Positions 51,634-59,179 of a stretch of DNA of 64,000 bases are shown here, one piece after another; the stretch's first letter is position 1, and each line of letters begins with the position of its first letter. The stretch lies in assembly GCA_030426805.1 (NCBI GenBank), contig JAUHXU010000005.1:62001-126000 (forward strand), read 5' to 3'. Origin of the DNA: a bacterium. Its GTDB lineage: Bacteria > Planctomycetota > JAFGQW01. The position numbers were made by a program, and so were the translations under genes. The notes beneath the pieces are model-generated. The model made no database searches. It was not told where the DNA came from and was given only the letters and a program-made list of their open reading frames with translations.

Positions 51634-51813
51634 CGTCTGCACCTCCTTCTGCGCGAACCGGTCTTCTGCGCGAACCGGTGTCACCGCGCCCGATCGAAAA
51701 CCAGGCCAATCGAAACGCGGCAATGGAGACGACGCCTCGAATCGATTATTCTCGACCGAGCCGAGGCCCCACCGGCCAACTTGGACCCGCGCGATCCGGC
51801 GACCCGCCGGCGA

Positions 51814-51822
51814 TGCAATACT
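51814..51822 (+). promoter_or_regulatory. Extended -10 of the K+ channel operon (leaderless)
   Basis: TGCAATACT, an extended -10 (TGn plus AATACT), 7 nt before the ATG at 51830. No ribosome site between them. No -35 at standard spacing, as expected for extended -10 promoters. Confidence 0.45.
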
Positions 51823-51829
51823 GGCACCG

Positions 51830-52819
51830 ATGCGATACTGGACCCACGTGATCATCGCGAGCAGCCTGCTGTGCGGGCTGCTCATCGTCGGCACCGTCGC
51901 GTTCCTGATGATCGAGGACGGCTGGTCCGGACTCGACGCATTCTACACCGCGATGGTCACGATCACGACCGTCGGCATGCAGAGCAAGGCGTTGTCGCCC
52001 GCGAGCCAGGTGGTCGCGATCGTGCTGATCTTCTGCTCGTTCGGCTTTGTCAGCTATCTCTCGTTCACGATCGGAACGGCCTTCATCACCGGGCAGCCGC
52101 AGGCGTGGCTCCGCCGGAGACGGATTCGTCAAATGAACGATCATATCATCGTGTGCGGCTACGGCCGCACGGGCGCGAGCGTCGTGCCCGAACTCGTCGC
52201 CGCAGGACGCAGCGTCGTCGTGATCGAACACGACGGCGACCGAGCGGCGGAGGTCGAACGCACCGGCGTGCCGGTCGTCCGAGGCGACGCGACGACCGAC
52301 GACGCATTGCGCGAAGCCCGAATCGAGCATGCCGAATCGCTGATCGCCGTACTCGACTCCGACCCGAAGAACGTCTACGTCGCGCTGACGGCGCGGCACA
52401 TGAACCCGAACATCCACGTCGTCAGCGTCGCCTACGACACCGAGGGCGAGACACAACTCCGACGGGCCGGCGTCAGTCGGATCGTGTCGCTGCGGGAGAT
52501 CGGGCCACGGCGACTCGCGTCGGCGGTGCTCCGCCCGTCGGTCGTCGATTTCATCGACCTGGTGGACGGCGACCAGCCGATCGAGTTGGCCGAGACGCGC
52601 ATCGCGTCCGGGTCGCCGATCGACGGGATCGCGATCGACCGTAGCCGGATTCGCGCGGACTACCGCGTGCTGATCGTCGGCGTCAAACCCCACGGCGCCG
52701 ACCTGCGGTTCAATCCCGACGACGGCGAGACGCTGAAGGCGGGCGATACGCTCGTCGTGCTCGGCGACCGAAGCGACATCGAAGCCTTCGATCGCGCAGG
52801 GCGCGGAATCGCGTCATGA
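51830..52819 (+). CDS. Potassium channel with RCK (TrkA) domains, altered filter
   Basis: 329 residues. Two-helix pore (HVIIASSLLCGLLIVGTVAF, and VVAIVLIFCSFGFVSYLSF) with pore loop, then RCK_N (IIVCGYGRTGASVVPEL Rossmann nucleotide site, VVIEHDGD, VVRGDATTDDALREARIE) and RCK_C (IDGIAIDRSRIRADY, LKAGDTLVVLGD). The selectivity filter reads T-T-V-G-M-Q (residues 46-51) in place of the canonical T-V-G-Y-G, so K+ selectivity may differ. The stop overlaps the next gene by ATGA. Confidence 0.88.
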   Translation: MRYWTHVIIASSLLCGLLIVGTVAFLMIEDGWSGLDAFYTAMVTITTVGMQSKALSPASQVVAIVLIFCSFGFVSYLSFTIGTAFITGQPQAWLRRRRIRQMNDHIIVCGYGRTGASVVPELVAAGRSVVVIEHDGDRAAEVERTGVPVVRGDATTDDALREARIEHAESLIAVLDSDPKNVYVALTARHMNPNIHVVSVAYDTEGETQLRRAGVSRIVSLREIGPRRLASAVLRPSVVDFIDLVDGDQPIELAETRIASGSPIDGIAIDRSRIRADYRVLIVGVKPHGADLRFNPDDGETLKAGDTLVVLGDRSDIEAFDRAGRGIAS

Positions 52820-54156
52820 AGCAGCTACTCGTCATCGGCGCCGGCAAGTCGACGAGCGTACTGATCGACTACCTCCTCGCGGAGGCGGCCGCGAACGACT
52901 GGCACGTGCGCGTCGCGGACATCGACGCGGATGCCGCGCGCGCCCGCGTCGCCGATCACCCCCGCGGCGAGGCGCTCGGTCTCGACTCGACCGACGAGGG
53001 ACAGCGACTCGCGTTGATCGCCGATGCCGATCTCGTCGTCTCGATGGTGCCGGCGCACATGCACCTGCCGATCGCGACCGGCTGTGTGCGACATTCGACC
53101 CACTTCGTCTGCGCGTCGTATGTGTCACCGGAGCTGCGTGCGCTCGACGAGGCGGCCGAGCGCGCCGGGATCACGATGCTGTGCGAGGTCGGCGTGGACC
53201 CCGGGATCGACCACATGTCGGCGATGCACGGGCTCGATGCGCTCCGGCGTGCCGGCGCGCGAATCACGGCGTTCGAGACGTTCACCGGCGGCCTCGTCGC
53301 ACCGGAGTCCGACGACAATCCGTGGGGCTACAAGTTCACGTGGAATCCGCGCAACGTCGTGCTCGCCGGCCAGGGCGGCGTGAAGTTCCTGCACAATGGG
53401 CGCTTCAAGTACATCCCGGCGCACCGGCTGTTCACGCGCTACGAGATGCTCGACGTGCCGGGATACGGGTCGTTCGAGGGGTATCCGAATCGCGACTCGC
53501 TGAAGTATCGCAACCACTACGGGCTCGGCGACGTGGACACGATCTACCGCGGCACGATGCGACGCCCGGGATTCTGCGACGCGTGGAACTGCCTCGTCCA
53601 GCTCGGGCTGACCGACGACAGCTACGAACTCGAGAACGTCGGCGACATGACGTATCGCGACTTCGTGAATGCGTTCCTCTGGTACGACAAGGACCAGTCG
53701 GTCGAGTTGAAGGTCCGCGCCTATCTGAAGCTCGACATGAACTCGCCGGCGTTCGACAAGCTCGAGTGGCTCGGCCTGTTCGAGCCGGAGCCGATCGGCC
53801 TGACACGCGGCACACCGGCCCAGATCCTGCAAAAGCGGCTCGAGGAGAAGTGGCACCTCGGCGAGGACGACCGGGACATGCTCGTCATGCTGCACAAGAC
53901 CGAATACGAACTCGACGGGGAGCACCGGCGCGTGCAGTCGTCGATGGTCGCGCTCGGCGCCGATCGTGACCGAACCGCGATGGCGAAGACCGTCGGCCTT
54001 CCGACCGGGATCGGCGCCAAGGGCATCCTCGACGGCACGATCACCCATCGCGGCGTCGTGATCCCGACGCTCCCCGACGTCTACGAACCGATGCTCGCCG
54101 AGCTGCGCACCCACGGAATCGCGTTCGACGAGCGAACGGAGGTGATCGAATCGTGA
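52816..54156 (+). CDS. Saccharopine dehydrogenase
   Basis: 446 residues. Splits saccharopine to glutamate and 2-aminoadipate semialdehyde (catabolic direction), like the C-terminal half of animal AASS. MKQLLVIGAGKSTSVLIDYL nucleotide site, VVSMVPAHMHLPIA, CEVGVDPGIDHMSAMHGLD, FTGGLVAPESDDNPWGYKFT as in AASS-type enzymes, SFEGYPNRDSLKYR. Coupled by ATGA to the channel gene and by GTGA to the next gene, making a three-gene operon. Confidence 0.9.
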   Translation: MKQLLVIGAGKSTSVLIDYLLAEAAANDWHVRVADIDADAARARVADHPRGEALGLDSTDEGQRLALIADADLVVSMVPAHMHLPIATGCVRHSTHFVCASYVSPELRALDEAAERAGITMLCEVGVDPGIDHMSAMHGLDALRRAGARITAFETFTGGLVAPESDDNPWGYKFTWNPRNVVLAGQGGVKFLHNGRFKYIPAHRLFTRYEMLDVPGYGSFEGYPNRDSLKYRNHYGLGDVDTIYRGTMRRPGFCDAWNCLVQLGLTDDSYELENVGDMTYRDFVNAFLWYDKDQSVELKVRAYLKLDMNSPAFDKLEWLGLFEPEPIGLTRGTPAQILQKRLEEKWHLGEDDRDMLVMLHKTEYELDGEHRRVQSSMVALGADRDRTAMAKTVGLPTGIGAKGILDGTITHRGVVIPTLPDVYEPMLAELRTHGIAFDERTEVIES

Positions 54157-55463
54157 GTCGACACGCGATCGGGATTCGGCGCGAGGACAAGCACGAGTGG
54201 GAGCGTCGCGCCCCGCTCACGCCCGATGCCGTGCGCACGCTCGTCGACGAGCAGTCGGTGGACGTCGTCGTGCAATCGTCGCCGATCCGCGTCCACGCGG
54301 ACTCGGAATACGCCGCCGCGGGCGCGACGCTCACCGACGCGATGCCCGAAGCCGACGTCGTCTTCGCGGTCAAGGAGATCCCGATCGAGCACTTCCGGCC
54401 GGGCGGGGCCTACGTGTTCTTCTCCCACACGATCAAAGGGCAACCGCATTCGATGCCGATGCTCCGCCGAATGATGGAGCTCGGGTGCACGCTGATCGAC
54501 TACGAACCGATCGCCGACGACGATGGGCGGCGCCTAGTATTCTTCGGTCGACACGCCGGACTCGCGGGGATGATCGACACGCTGTGGCTGGTCGGGCAAC
54601 GACTCCACGCGCTGGGGATCGCAACGCCGTTTCGGATGCTGCGTCTCGCGCACGAGTATCCGAGCCTCGAGGATGCGCTCGCGCACGTCCGCGACGTCGG
54701 CGACGCGATTCGACACGATGGGCTCCCGGACGCGGTCACGCCGTTCGTGTGCGGCATCACCGGTTACGGCAACGTCTCGCTCGGGGCGCAGACCGTCTAC
54801 GACGCGCTCGGTGGCCGGCAGGTCGACCCGCCGACGGCGGCGATGCTCGCCGAACAACGCGACCCGGCCGAGCTGCGGACGACGGTCTACAAGGTCGTCT
54901 TCCGCAATCGCGACATCTTCCAGCCGAAGGACGGGTCGCCGTTCGTGCGCACCGACTACTTCGCGCACCCCGACCGCTACCGCTCGGTATTCGACGAGCA
55001 CCTGCCGTCGCTGACCGTCATCGTCAACGCGATCTTCTGGGCAGCCGACGCGCCGCGCCTCGTCACGAACGCGTGGCTCCGCGACGCGTTCGCGGGCCCG
55101 ACGCCGCCGCGGCTCCGCGTGATCGGCGACATCTCGTGCGACATCGACGGCGGCGTCGAGTGCACCGTGAAACCGACGACGCCGGGCGAACCCGCCTACG
55201 TCTTCGACCCGGGAACCGGTGCGGTCGCTGACGGCGTCACCGGCCCGGGGATCGCGATGATGACGACGGACTGCCTGCCGTGCGAGCTGCCGCGCGAGGC
55301 GACCGCGTCGTTCACGGACGCGCTGCTCCCGTTCGTGCCCGCGATCGCCGGCGCGAACTACGACGGCCCGCTCGCGGACGCGGGCCTCCCGCCCGAGATC
55401 GAGCGAGCCGTCGTGCTGTGGCGCGGGGCGCTCACGCCGGGGTATTCGTATCTCGGGGAATAG
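54153..55463 (+). CDS. Lysine-ketoglutarate reductase-like protein
   Basis: 436 residues. Condenses lysine and 2-oxoglutarate to saccharopine. It matches the N-terminal half of animal AASS: AIGIRREDKHEWERRAPLTP, DVVFAVKEIP, YVFFSHTIKGQPHSMPML, FGRHAGLAGMIDTLW, DISCDIDGGVE and MTTDCLPCELPREA. With the preceding gene it completes the saccharopine pathway, in reverse gene order to the AASS fusion. GTG start in the GTGA overlap with GGAGG upstream. Confidence 0.88.
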   Translation: MSRHAIGIRREDKHEWERRAPLTPDAVRTLVDEQSVDVVVQSSPIRVHADSEYAAAGATLTDAMPEADVVFAVKEIPIEHFRPGGAYVFFSHTIKGQPHSMPMLRRMMELGCTLIDYEPIADDDGRRLVFFGRHAGLAGMIDTLWLVGQRLHALGIATPFRMLRLAHEYPSLEDALAHVRDVGDAIRHDGLPDAVTPFVCGITGYGNVSLGAQTVYDALGGRQVDPPTAAMLAEQRDPAELRTTVYKVVFRNRDIFQPKDGSPFVRTDYFAHPDRYRSVFDEHLPSLTVIVNAIFWAADAPRLVTNAWLRDAFAGPTPPRLRVIGDISCDIDGGVECTVKPTTPGEPAYVFDPGTGAVADGVTGPGIAMMTTDCLPCELPREATASFTDALLPFVPAIAGANYDGPLADAGLPPEIERAVVLWRGALTPGYSYLGE

Positions 55464-55538
55464 CGCCCCGGGGTGCATCGACCGGCCTGTCGCGATCGAA
55501 CGCTTCGGAACGACGGACCGAATCTTGGGAGAAGACTG

Positions 55539-55832
55539 ATGAACCGACTCGTACTCGCCGCCTTGCTCGTTGCCGCGCTGACCACGCCGAGCTGCGCGTT
55601 CGCCCACATCGGCGTGCCGCTCGATACCGACGTCTCGACGACGGAGCTGGGCGACAAGATCGGTCGATCGACGTCGCGCAGCATCCTCGGCCTCGTCGCG
55701 TGGGGCGACAGCAGTTCGGCGACCGCCGCGAAGAACGGCGGCATCACCGTGCTCCGGCACATGGACGCCGAGGTGCTGATCGTGCTCGGCTTCGTCTACG
55801 TCTCGACGACCACGGTGGTCTATGGCGACTGA
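55539..55832 (+). CDS. TRL-like family protein
   Basis: 97 residues. Signal peptide LVLAALLVAALTTPSCAFA. TRL (tRNA-associated locus) domain signature: HIGVPLDTDVSTTE, SRSILGLVAWGDSSSATAAK, GGITVLRHMDAEV and a VSTTTVVYGD end. Small envelope protein, function unknown. Start ATG 55539 after GGGAGAAG. It overlaps the next gene, a second TRL-type lipoprotein, by 11 nt. No tRNA is found nearby despite the family name. Confidence 0.8.
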   Translation: MNRLVLAALLVAALTTPSCAFAHIGVPLDTDVSTTELGDKIGRSTSRSILGLVAWGDSSSATAAKNGGITVLRHMDAEVLIVLGFVYVSTTTVVYGD

Positions 55833-56154
55833 CGTGCGCCGCTTCGTCGCCCTCGCGTTGCTCGCGCTCGTCTGCTCGGGTTGCGCCCGCGGCTACCTGT
55901 TCACCTACACGGTGACCCCGCTCACCCGCAACCTCGACGCGACGCCGGTCGGCTCCCGGCAGGTCTCCCTCGACCTCTACCGCCTCCGCGAGCCCATCAC
56001 CGAGATCAACATCGAAGCCCAGTGGAACAGCAACGCGATCGGCGAAGCCGCCCGCGTCGCCGGCCTCGAGAAGATCTACTACGCCGACCTCCGCACCCTC
56101 AGCATCCTCGGCGGCCTCTTCCGCAACACGACCATCCTCGTCTCGGGCGATTGA
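55822..56154 (+). CDS. TRL-associated small lipoprotein
   Basis: 110 residues. Lipoprotein signal VALALLALVCSGC. Body YLFTYTVTPLTRNLDATPVG, REPITEINIEAQWNSNAIGE, EKIYYADLRTLSILGGL, ending ILVSGD; the A-D-x-R-T-L-S-I-L strand is like the partner protein that accompanies TRL proteins elsewhere. Overlaps the TRL gene, so cotranslated. The following 152-bp gap holds GC-rich short hairpins only (for example GCCGCC/GGCGGC near 56203). Confidence 0.72.
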   Translation: MATDVRRFVALALLALVCSGCARGYLFTYTVTPLTRNLDATPVGSRQVSLDLYRLREPITEINIEAQWNSNAIGEAARVAGLEKIYYADLRTLSILGGLFRNTTILVSGD

Positions 56155-56306
56155 GCGCCCGAGGCGACGCGCCCGAAAAAGCCGCAGGTTTCCCCGGAAG
56201 CCGCCCCTCCGGCGGCCACCACCCCCATGAACGGTCGCGTCGCGGCCGACGCCGGTCCCGCCGGGACCCGGGCCTGTTGAAACACTGCCGGATGGAGGGT
56301 GCTTCC

Positions 56307-57500
56307 ATGATCACGAGAATCTCGCTCGGCGCTGCGTGCGCCGCCATGCTGTTCGCGTCGATTGCATCGGCCCAGCCCACGCAGGGCAACATCGTCTTCG
56401 CGTCGACCGGAGGGCTCTACTACGCGTCGGCCACGTTGGGTCGGCGCGTGGCGTTCAGCACCACGACGCTCGACTTCCATTCGTGTCAGGTCAACTACAA
56501 CAACGGCTCGGTGCTCACGAGTGACACCACCGGGCGGATCTACCGCGTCCGGGCGACCGGCACGATCAACACGATCGCACAGCTGTCGCAAGGGTGGTGC
56601 GGCGCGATGGACTTGGACCAAGACCGAAACATGGTCATGGCCACGGGGCTCTACGGCGCCGTCCGGATGTTCTACACCGGCTCGTCGCAGAGTGTGCTCC
56701 GCGCATACGGCCACGCGCTGAACGCGATCTGTCGCAACACGAAGACCGGTGACTTCGCCGTCGGGTCGTCGACGGGGCCGGGCCATGTGATGAACCTCGA
56801 TCGCTCCACCGGCGCCGCGACGACGCTGACGTCGCTGCCTGGATTGCCGAGCGGCATCTGCTACATGCCGGACGTCGACCTCTACGCGGTTTCGGTTCTG
56901 ACGACCAACGCCCCGCTGCTGCTGATGACGACGAGCGGCGCGACGCTGCGCACCATCTTCCTGAATGGCCGGGGCGGCTCGTCCGTCACCTACAACGAGA
57001 ACACCCGAGAGCTGTTCGCCGGCACGCAGGGAGGGACGATCCACCGCATCGACAACGCGGGAAACGTCATGGGCTCGGTGCTCTACAGCAACGACGCGAT
57101 CGAGGGAATCGACATCTGGGATGACCAGAACATCTCGCTGAACACGACCGGAGTCGCCGGGTCGACCGTCGGTGTTGCGGTGCGTTTCTCACGCTCGCCG
57201 AGCCGGCCGTATTGCCTCGCGGTCGCATTCTCGATCGGCGCCGGCATTCCGATCAGCGGCGCCGGCCACCTGAACATCGCGCCGGACCCGTTGTTCTTCC
57301 TGACCGCGTGCAAGTCGATCCCCGGGCTCACGACCGGCTTCATCGGCACGACGAACTCGACCGGCGGCGCGACGGGCACGTTCAGGCTCTTCCCCGGCCT
57401 CCCGAGCGGATCGAAGATCTACTGCACAGGCGTCGCGGTCAACCCGACCCTGCCGGGCGGCTTCGACCTCGGCAACACCGAAGTCGTCCGCGTCGACTGA
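56307..57500 (+). CDS. Secreted protein with propeller-like body and shared C-terminal module
   Basis: 397 residues. Signal peptide ISLGAACAAMLFASIASAQ. The body has weak repeats of the NHL/YncE kind (VLTSDTTGRIYRVRATG, AMDLDQDRNMVMATGLYG, VTYNENTRELFAGTQGG, IHRIDNAGNVMG). The C-terminal ~105 residues (YCLAVAFSIGAGIPISG, NIAPDPLFFL, GGATGTFRLFPGLPSGSKI) match the module of the 13873 and 39915 genes. GGAGGG ribosome site before ATG 56307. Followed at once by a nested palindrome. Function unknown. Confidence 0.72.
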   Translation: MITRISLGAACAAMLFASIASAQPTQGNIVFASTGGLYYASATLGRRVAFSTTTLDFHSCQVNYNNGSVLTSDTTGRIYRVRATGTINTIAQLSQGWCGAMDLDQDRNMVMATGLYGAVRMFYTGSSQSVLRAYGHALNAICRNTKTGDFAVGSSTGPGHVMNLDRSTGAATTLTSLPGLPSGICYMPDVDLYAVSVLTTNAPLLLMTTSGATLRTIFLNGRGGSSVTYNENTRELFAGTQGGTIHRIDNAGNVMGSVLYSNDAIEGIDIWDDQNISLNTTGVAGSTVGVAVRFSRSPSRPYCLAVAFSIGAGIPISGAGHLNIAPDPLFFLTACKSIPGLTTGFIGTTNSTGGATGTFRLFPGLPSGSKIYCTGVAVNPTLPGGFDLGNTEVVRVD

Positions 57501-57507
57501 GATCGAT

Positions 57508-57582
57508 ATTTGTCCCTCAACGCTGCCACATTCGCGTTTGAAGCCCTTCAAACAGAAATATGTCAGCGCTGAGGGACAAAAT
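57508..57582. repeat. Nested AT-rich palindrome
   Basis: Outer arms TTTGTCCCTCAACGCTG (57509-57525) and CAGCGCTGAGGGACAAA (57564-57580), one mismatch. Middle arms ACAT (57528-57531) / ATGT (57560-57563). Inner hairpin GTTTGAAG-CC-CTTCAAAC (57536-57553). It is much more AT-rich than its surroundings and starts 8 nt after a stop codon. Could be a terminator or a small mobile palindrome. Confidence 0.8.
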
Positions 57583-57697
57583 CGGGTTACAAGCCTCCGC
57601 CGTCGCCCCGGGACCGATACCGCAACATCCCCAGCGGGTCCAGCAACGCTCGCGTGTGGACTTCGCTCGCCGCCATCGGACGCGCTAACCGTTCCCT

Positions 57698-58102
57698 ATG
57701 CTCACCCTCCTACACCTCGGCGCGACCGTTGCGATGTTCGGCGTGATCTGGTTCGTGCAGATCGTGCACTATCCGCTGTTCGCGCGGGTGGGCGCCGAGG
57801 GGTTCGTGGACTATGAGCGGGCGCACCAGCGGCGCACGTCGGCCGTCGTGATTCCGCTGATGGTGATCGAGCTGGTCACGGCGGGGTGGCTCGTCGTGAC
57901 GCGCGCGTCCGACCCGGTCGCGTGGATCGGCGCGGGACTCGTCGCGCTGATCTGGGGGTCGACGTTTCTCGTGCAAGTGCCGCTGCACGCTCGACTCGAG
58001 GGTGGACTCGACGAAGACGCGATCTCCCGGCTCGTACGCTCGAACTGGATCCGCACGGTCGCGTGGACGGCCCGCGTCCCCGTCGCGTTCGCGCTGCTCT
58101 GA
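57698..58102 (+). CDS. Four-helix membrane protein
   Basis: 134 residues with four predicted membrane segments: LLHLGATVAMFGVIWFVQIV, AVVIPLMVIELVTAGWLVV, VAWIGAGLVALIWGSTFLV and a C-terminal TVAWTARVPVAFALL. H-Y-P-L-F and R-S-N-W-I-R-T motifs recur in a small family of uncharacterised bacterial membrane proteins. No ribosome site before ATG 57698; a CTAACC 7 nt upstream might be a -10 of a leaderless mRNA. Function unknown. Confidence 0.72.
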   Translation: MLTLLHLGATVAMFGVIWFVQIVHYPLFARVGAEGFVDYERAHQRRTSAVVIPLMVIELVTAGWLVVTRASDPVAWIGAGLVALIWGSTFLVQVPLHARLEGGLDEDAISRLVRSNWIRTVAWTARVPVAFALL

Positions 58103-58176
58103 GAAGTTCACGATCGATGAACTTCGGGGCCCGAGCACGAGTGCTGGCGGCGTGGAGTTCACCGATCGTGAACTTC
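58103..58176. repeat. Paired palindromes between convergent genes
   Basis: Two related palindromes: GAAGTTCACGATCGA followed by TGAACTTC (58103-58125), and GAGTTCACCGATC followed by GTGAACTTC (58155-58176). Across the pair, GAAGTTCACGATCG and CGATCGTGAACTTC form a perfect 14-bp inverted repeat. They fill the gap between two converging stops; probably a bidirectional terminator. Confidence 0.7.
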
Positions 58177-58177
58177 G

Positions 58178-59002
58178 CTACAACACCGGCAGCGGGGACG
58201 GGCCGTCGGGCGGGGGATACGCGGCGTCCAACGCGGCGCGGTCGGCGTCGGTCAGCGCGAGCGACGCGGCGGCGACGTTCTCGCGCACGTGCGCGGGGTC
58301 GCTCGCTTTGGGGATCGCGACGACGCCCCGGTCGAGAAGCCACGCGAGCGCGACCTGCGCGGGCGTCGCGTCGTGGCGCTCGGCGACCGTGCCGAGCGGG
58401 CCGTCGAACGGCATGCGGCCCTGCTCGAACGGAGAGTAGGCCATGACCGGGATCGAGCGCTCGGCGCACCACGGCAGGAGGTCCGCCTCGATGTTGCGGC
58501 GGCCGAGGTTGTAGAGCACCTGGTTCGTCGCGAGCGGCGCCCGCGTGCCGAGTGCGACGGCCCGCTCGGTCATCGCCCGGTCGAAGTTGCTCACCCCCCA
58601 CGCACGGATCTTCCCGTCGGCGACGAGGCGCTCGAACGCGCGGACGGTTTCCTCGAGCGGGTGCGCACTCTCCCAGTGCAGCAGATAAACGTCGATCCGA
58701 TCCGTCCGCAGGCGCGCGAGGCTCCGCTCGCACGCGGCGATCGTGCCGTCGAATGTCGCATTCTCGGGCAGCACCTTCGACACGATCGTCACGTCGTCGC
58801 GCCGGCCGGCGATCGCGTCGCCCACGACGGACTCGGCGTCGTGGTACATCTCGGCGGTGTCGATCAGCCGCACACCGAGGTCGAGCCCGAGGCGCAGCGC
58901 ATCCGCCTCCGCCGAGCGTCGGGCCGGGTCGCTCCCCATCCGCCACGTCCCGAGCCCGAGCCGCGGGAGCGCGACGCCGGCCGGAGTCATGAAGTCGTCC
59001 AC
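58178..59002 (-). CDS. Aldo/keto reductase
   Basis: 274 residues. NADPH-dependent carbonyl reductase, AKR fold. PRLGLGTWRMG opening, DTAEMYHDAESVVG (Asp and Tyr of the tetrad), TIVSKVLPENATFD (Lys), DVYLLHWES (His), AWGVSNFD, VAYSPFEQG-like VMAYSPFEQG and IPKASDPAHVREN. GTG 59002 is preferred since GGGAGG lies 8-12 nt upstream; the ATG at 58990 is the alternative. Substrate unknown. The 177-bp gap upstream (59003-59179) shows no other feature. Confidence 0.9.
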   Translation of the reverse strand: MDDFMTPAGVALPRLGLGTWRMGSDPARRSAEADALRLGLDLGVRLIDTAEMYHDAESVVGDAIAGRRDDVTIVSKVLPENATFDGTIAACERSLARLRTDRIDVYLLHWESAHPLEETVRAFERLVADGKIRAWGVSNFDRAMTERAVALGTRAPLATNQVLYNLGRRNIEADLLPWCAERSIPVMAYSPFEQGRMPFDGPLGTVAERHDATPAQVALAWLLDRGVVAIPKASDPAHVRENVAAASLALTDADRAALDAAYPPPDGPSPLPVL

Positions 59003-59179
59003 GATGCGTCCTCCCGTGCGTGTCGCGAGCCGAGACGATCCTCGCATCCCCCGTCCCGAAAAACGCTCGGATTCCGTGAGGGGCCCCCTCCGCCGTTCGC
59101 GTGGCTCGATCCGGAGGCGGCACGGGTCGCGTGACCCGGTCGATCCTCCGCGTCCCCCGATCCGAGATGGAGGTTTCCG

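Noticed and set aside
49441..52644. A 1067-codon plus-strand frame spanning three genes
   Set aside because: It runs antisense to the aldehyde dehydrogenase and WD40 genes and out of frame with the channel gene; a GC-driven shadow frame with no family motif.
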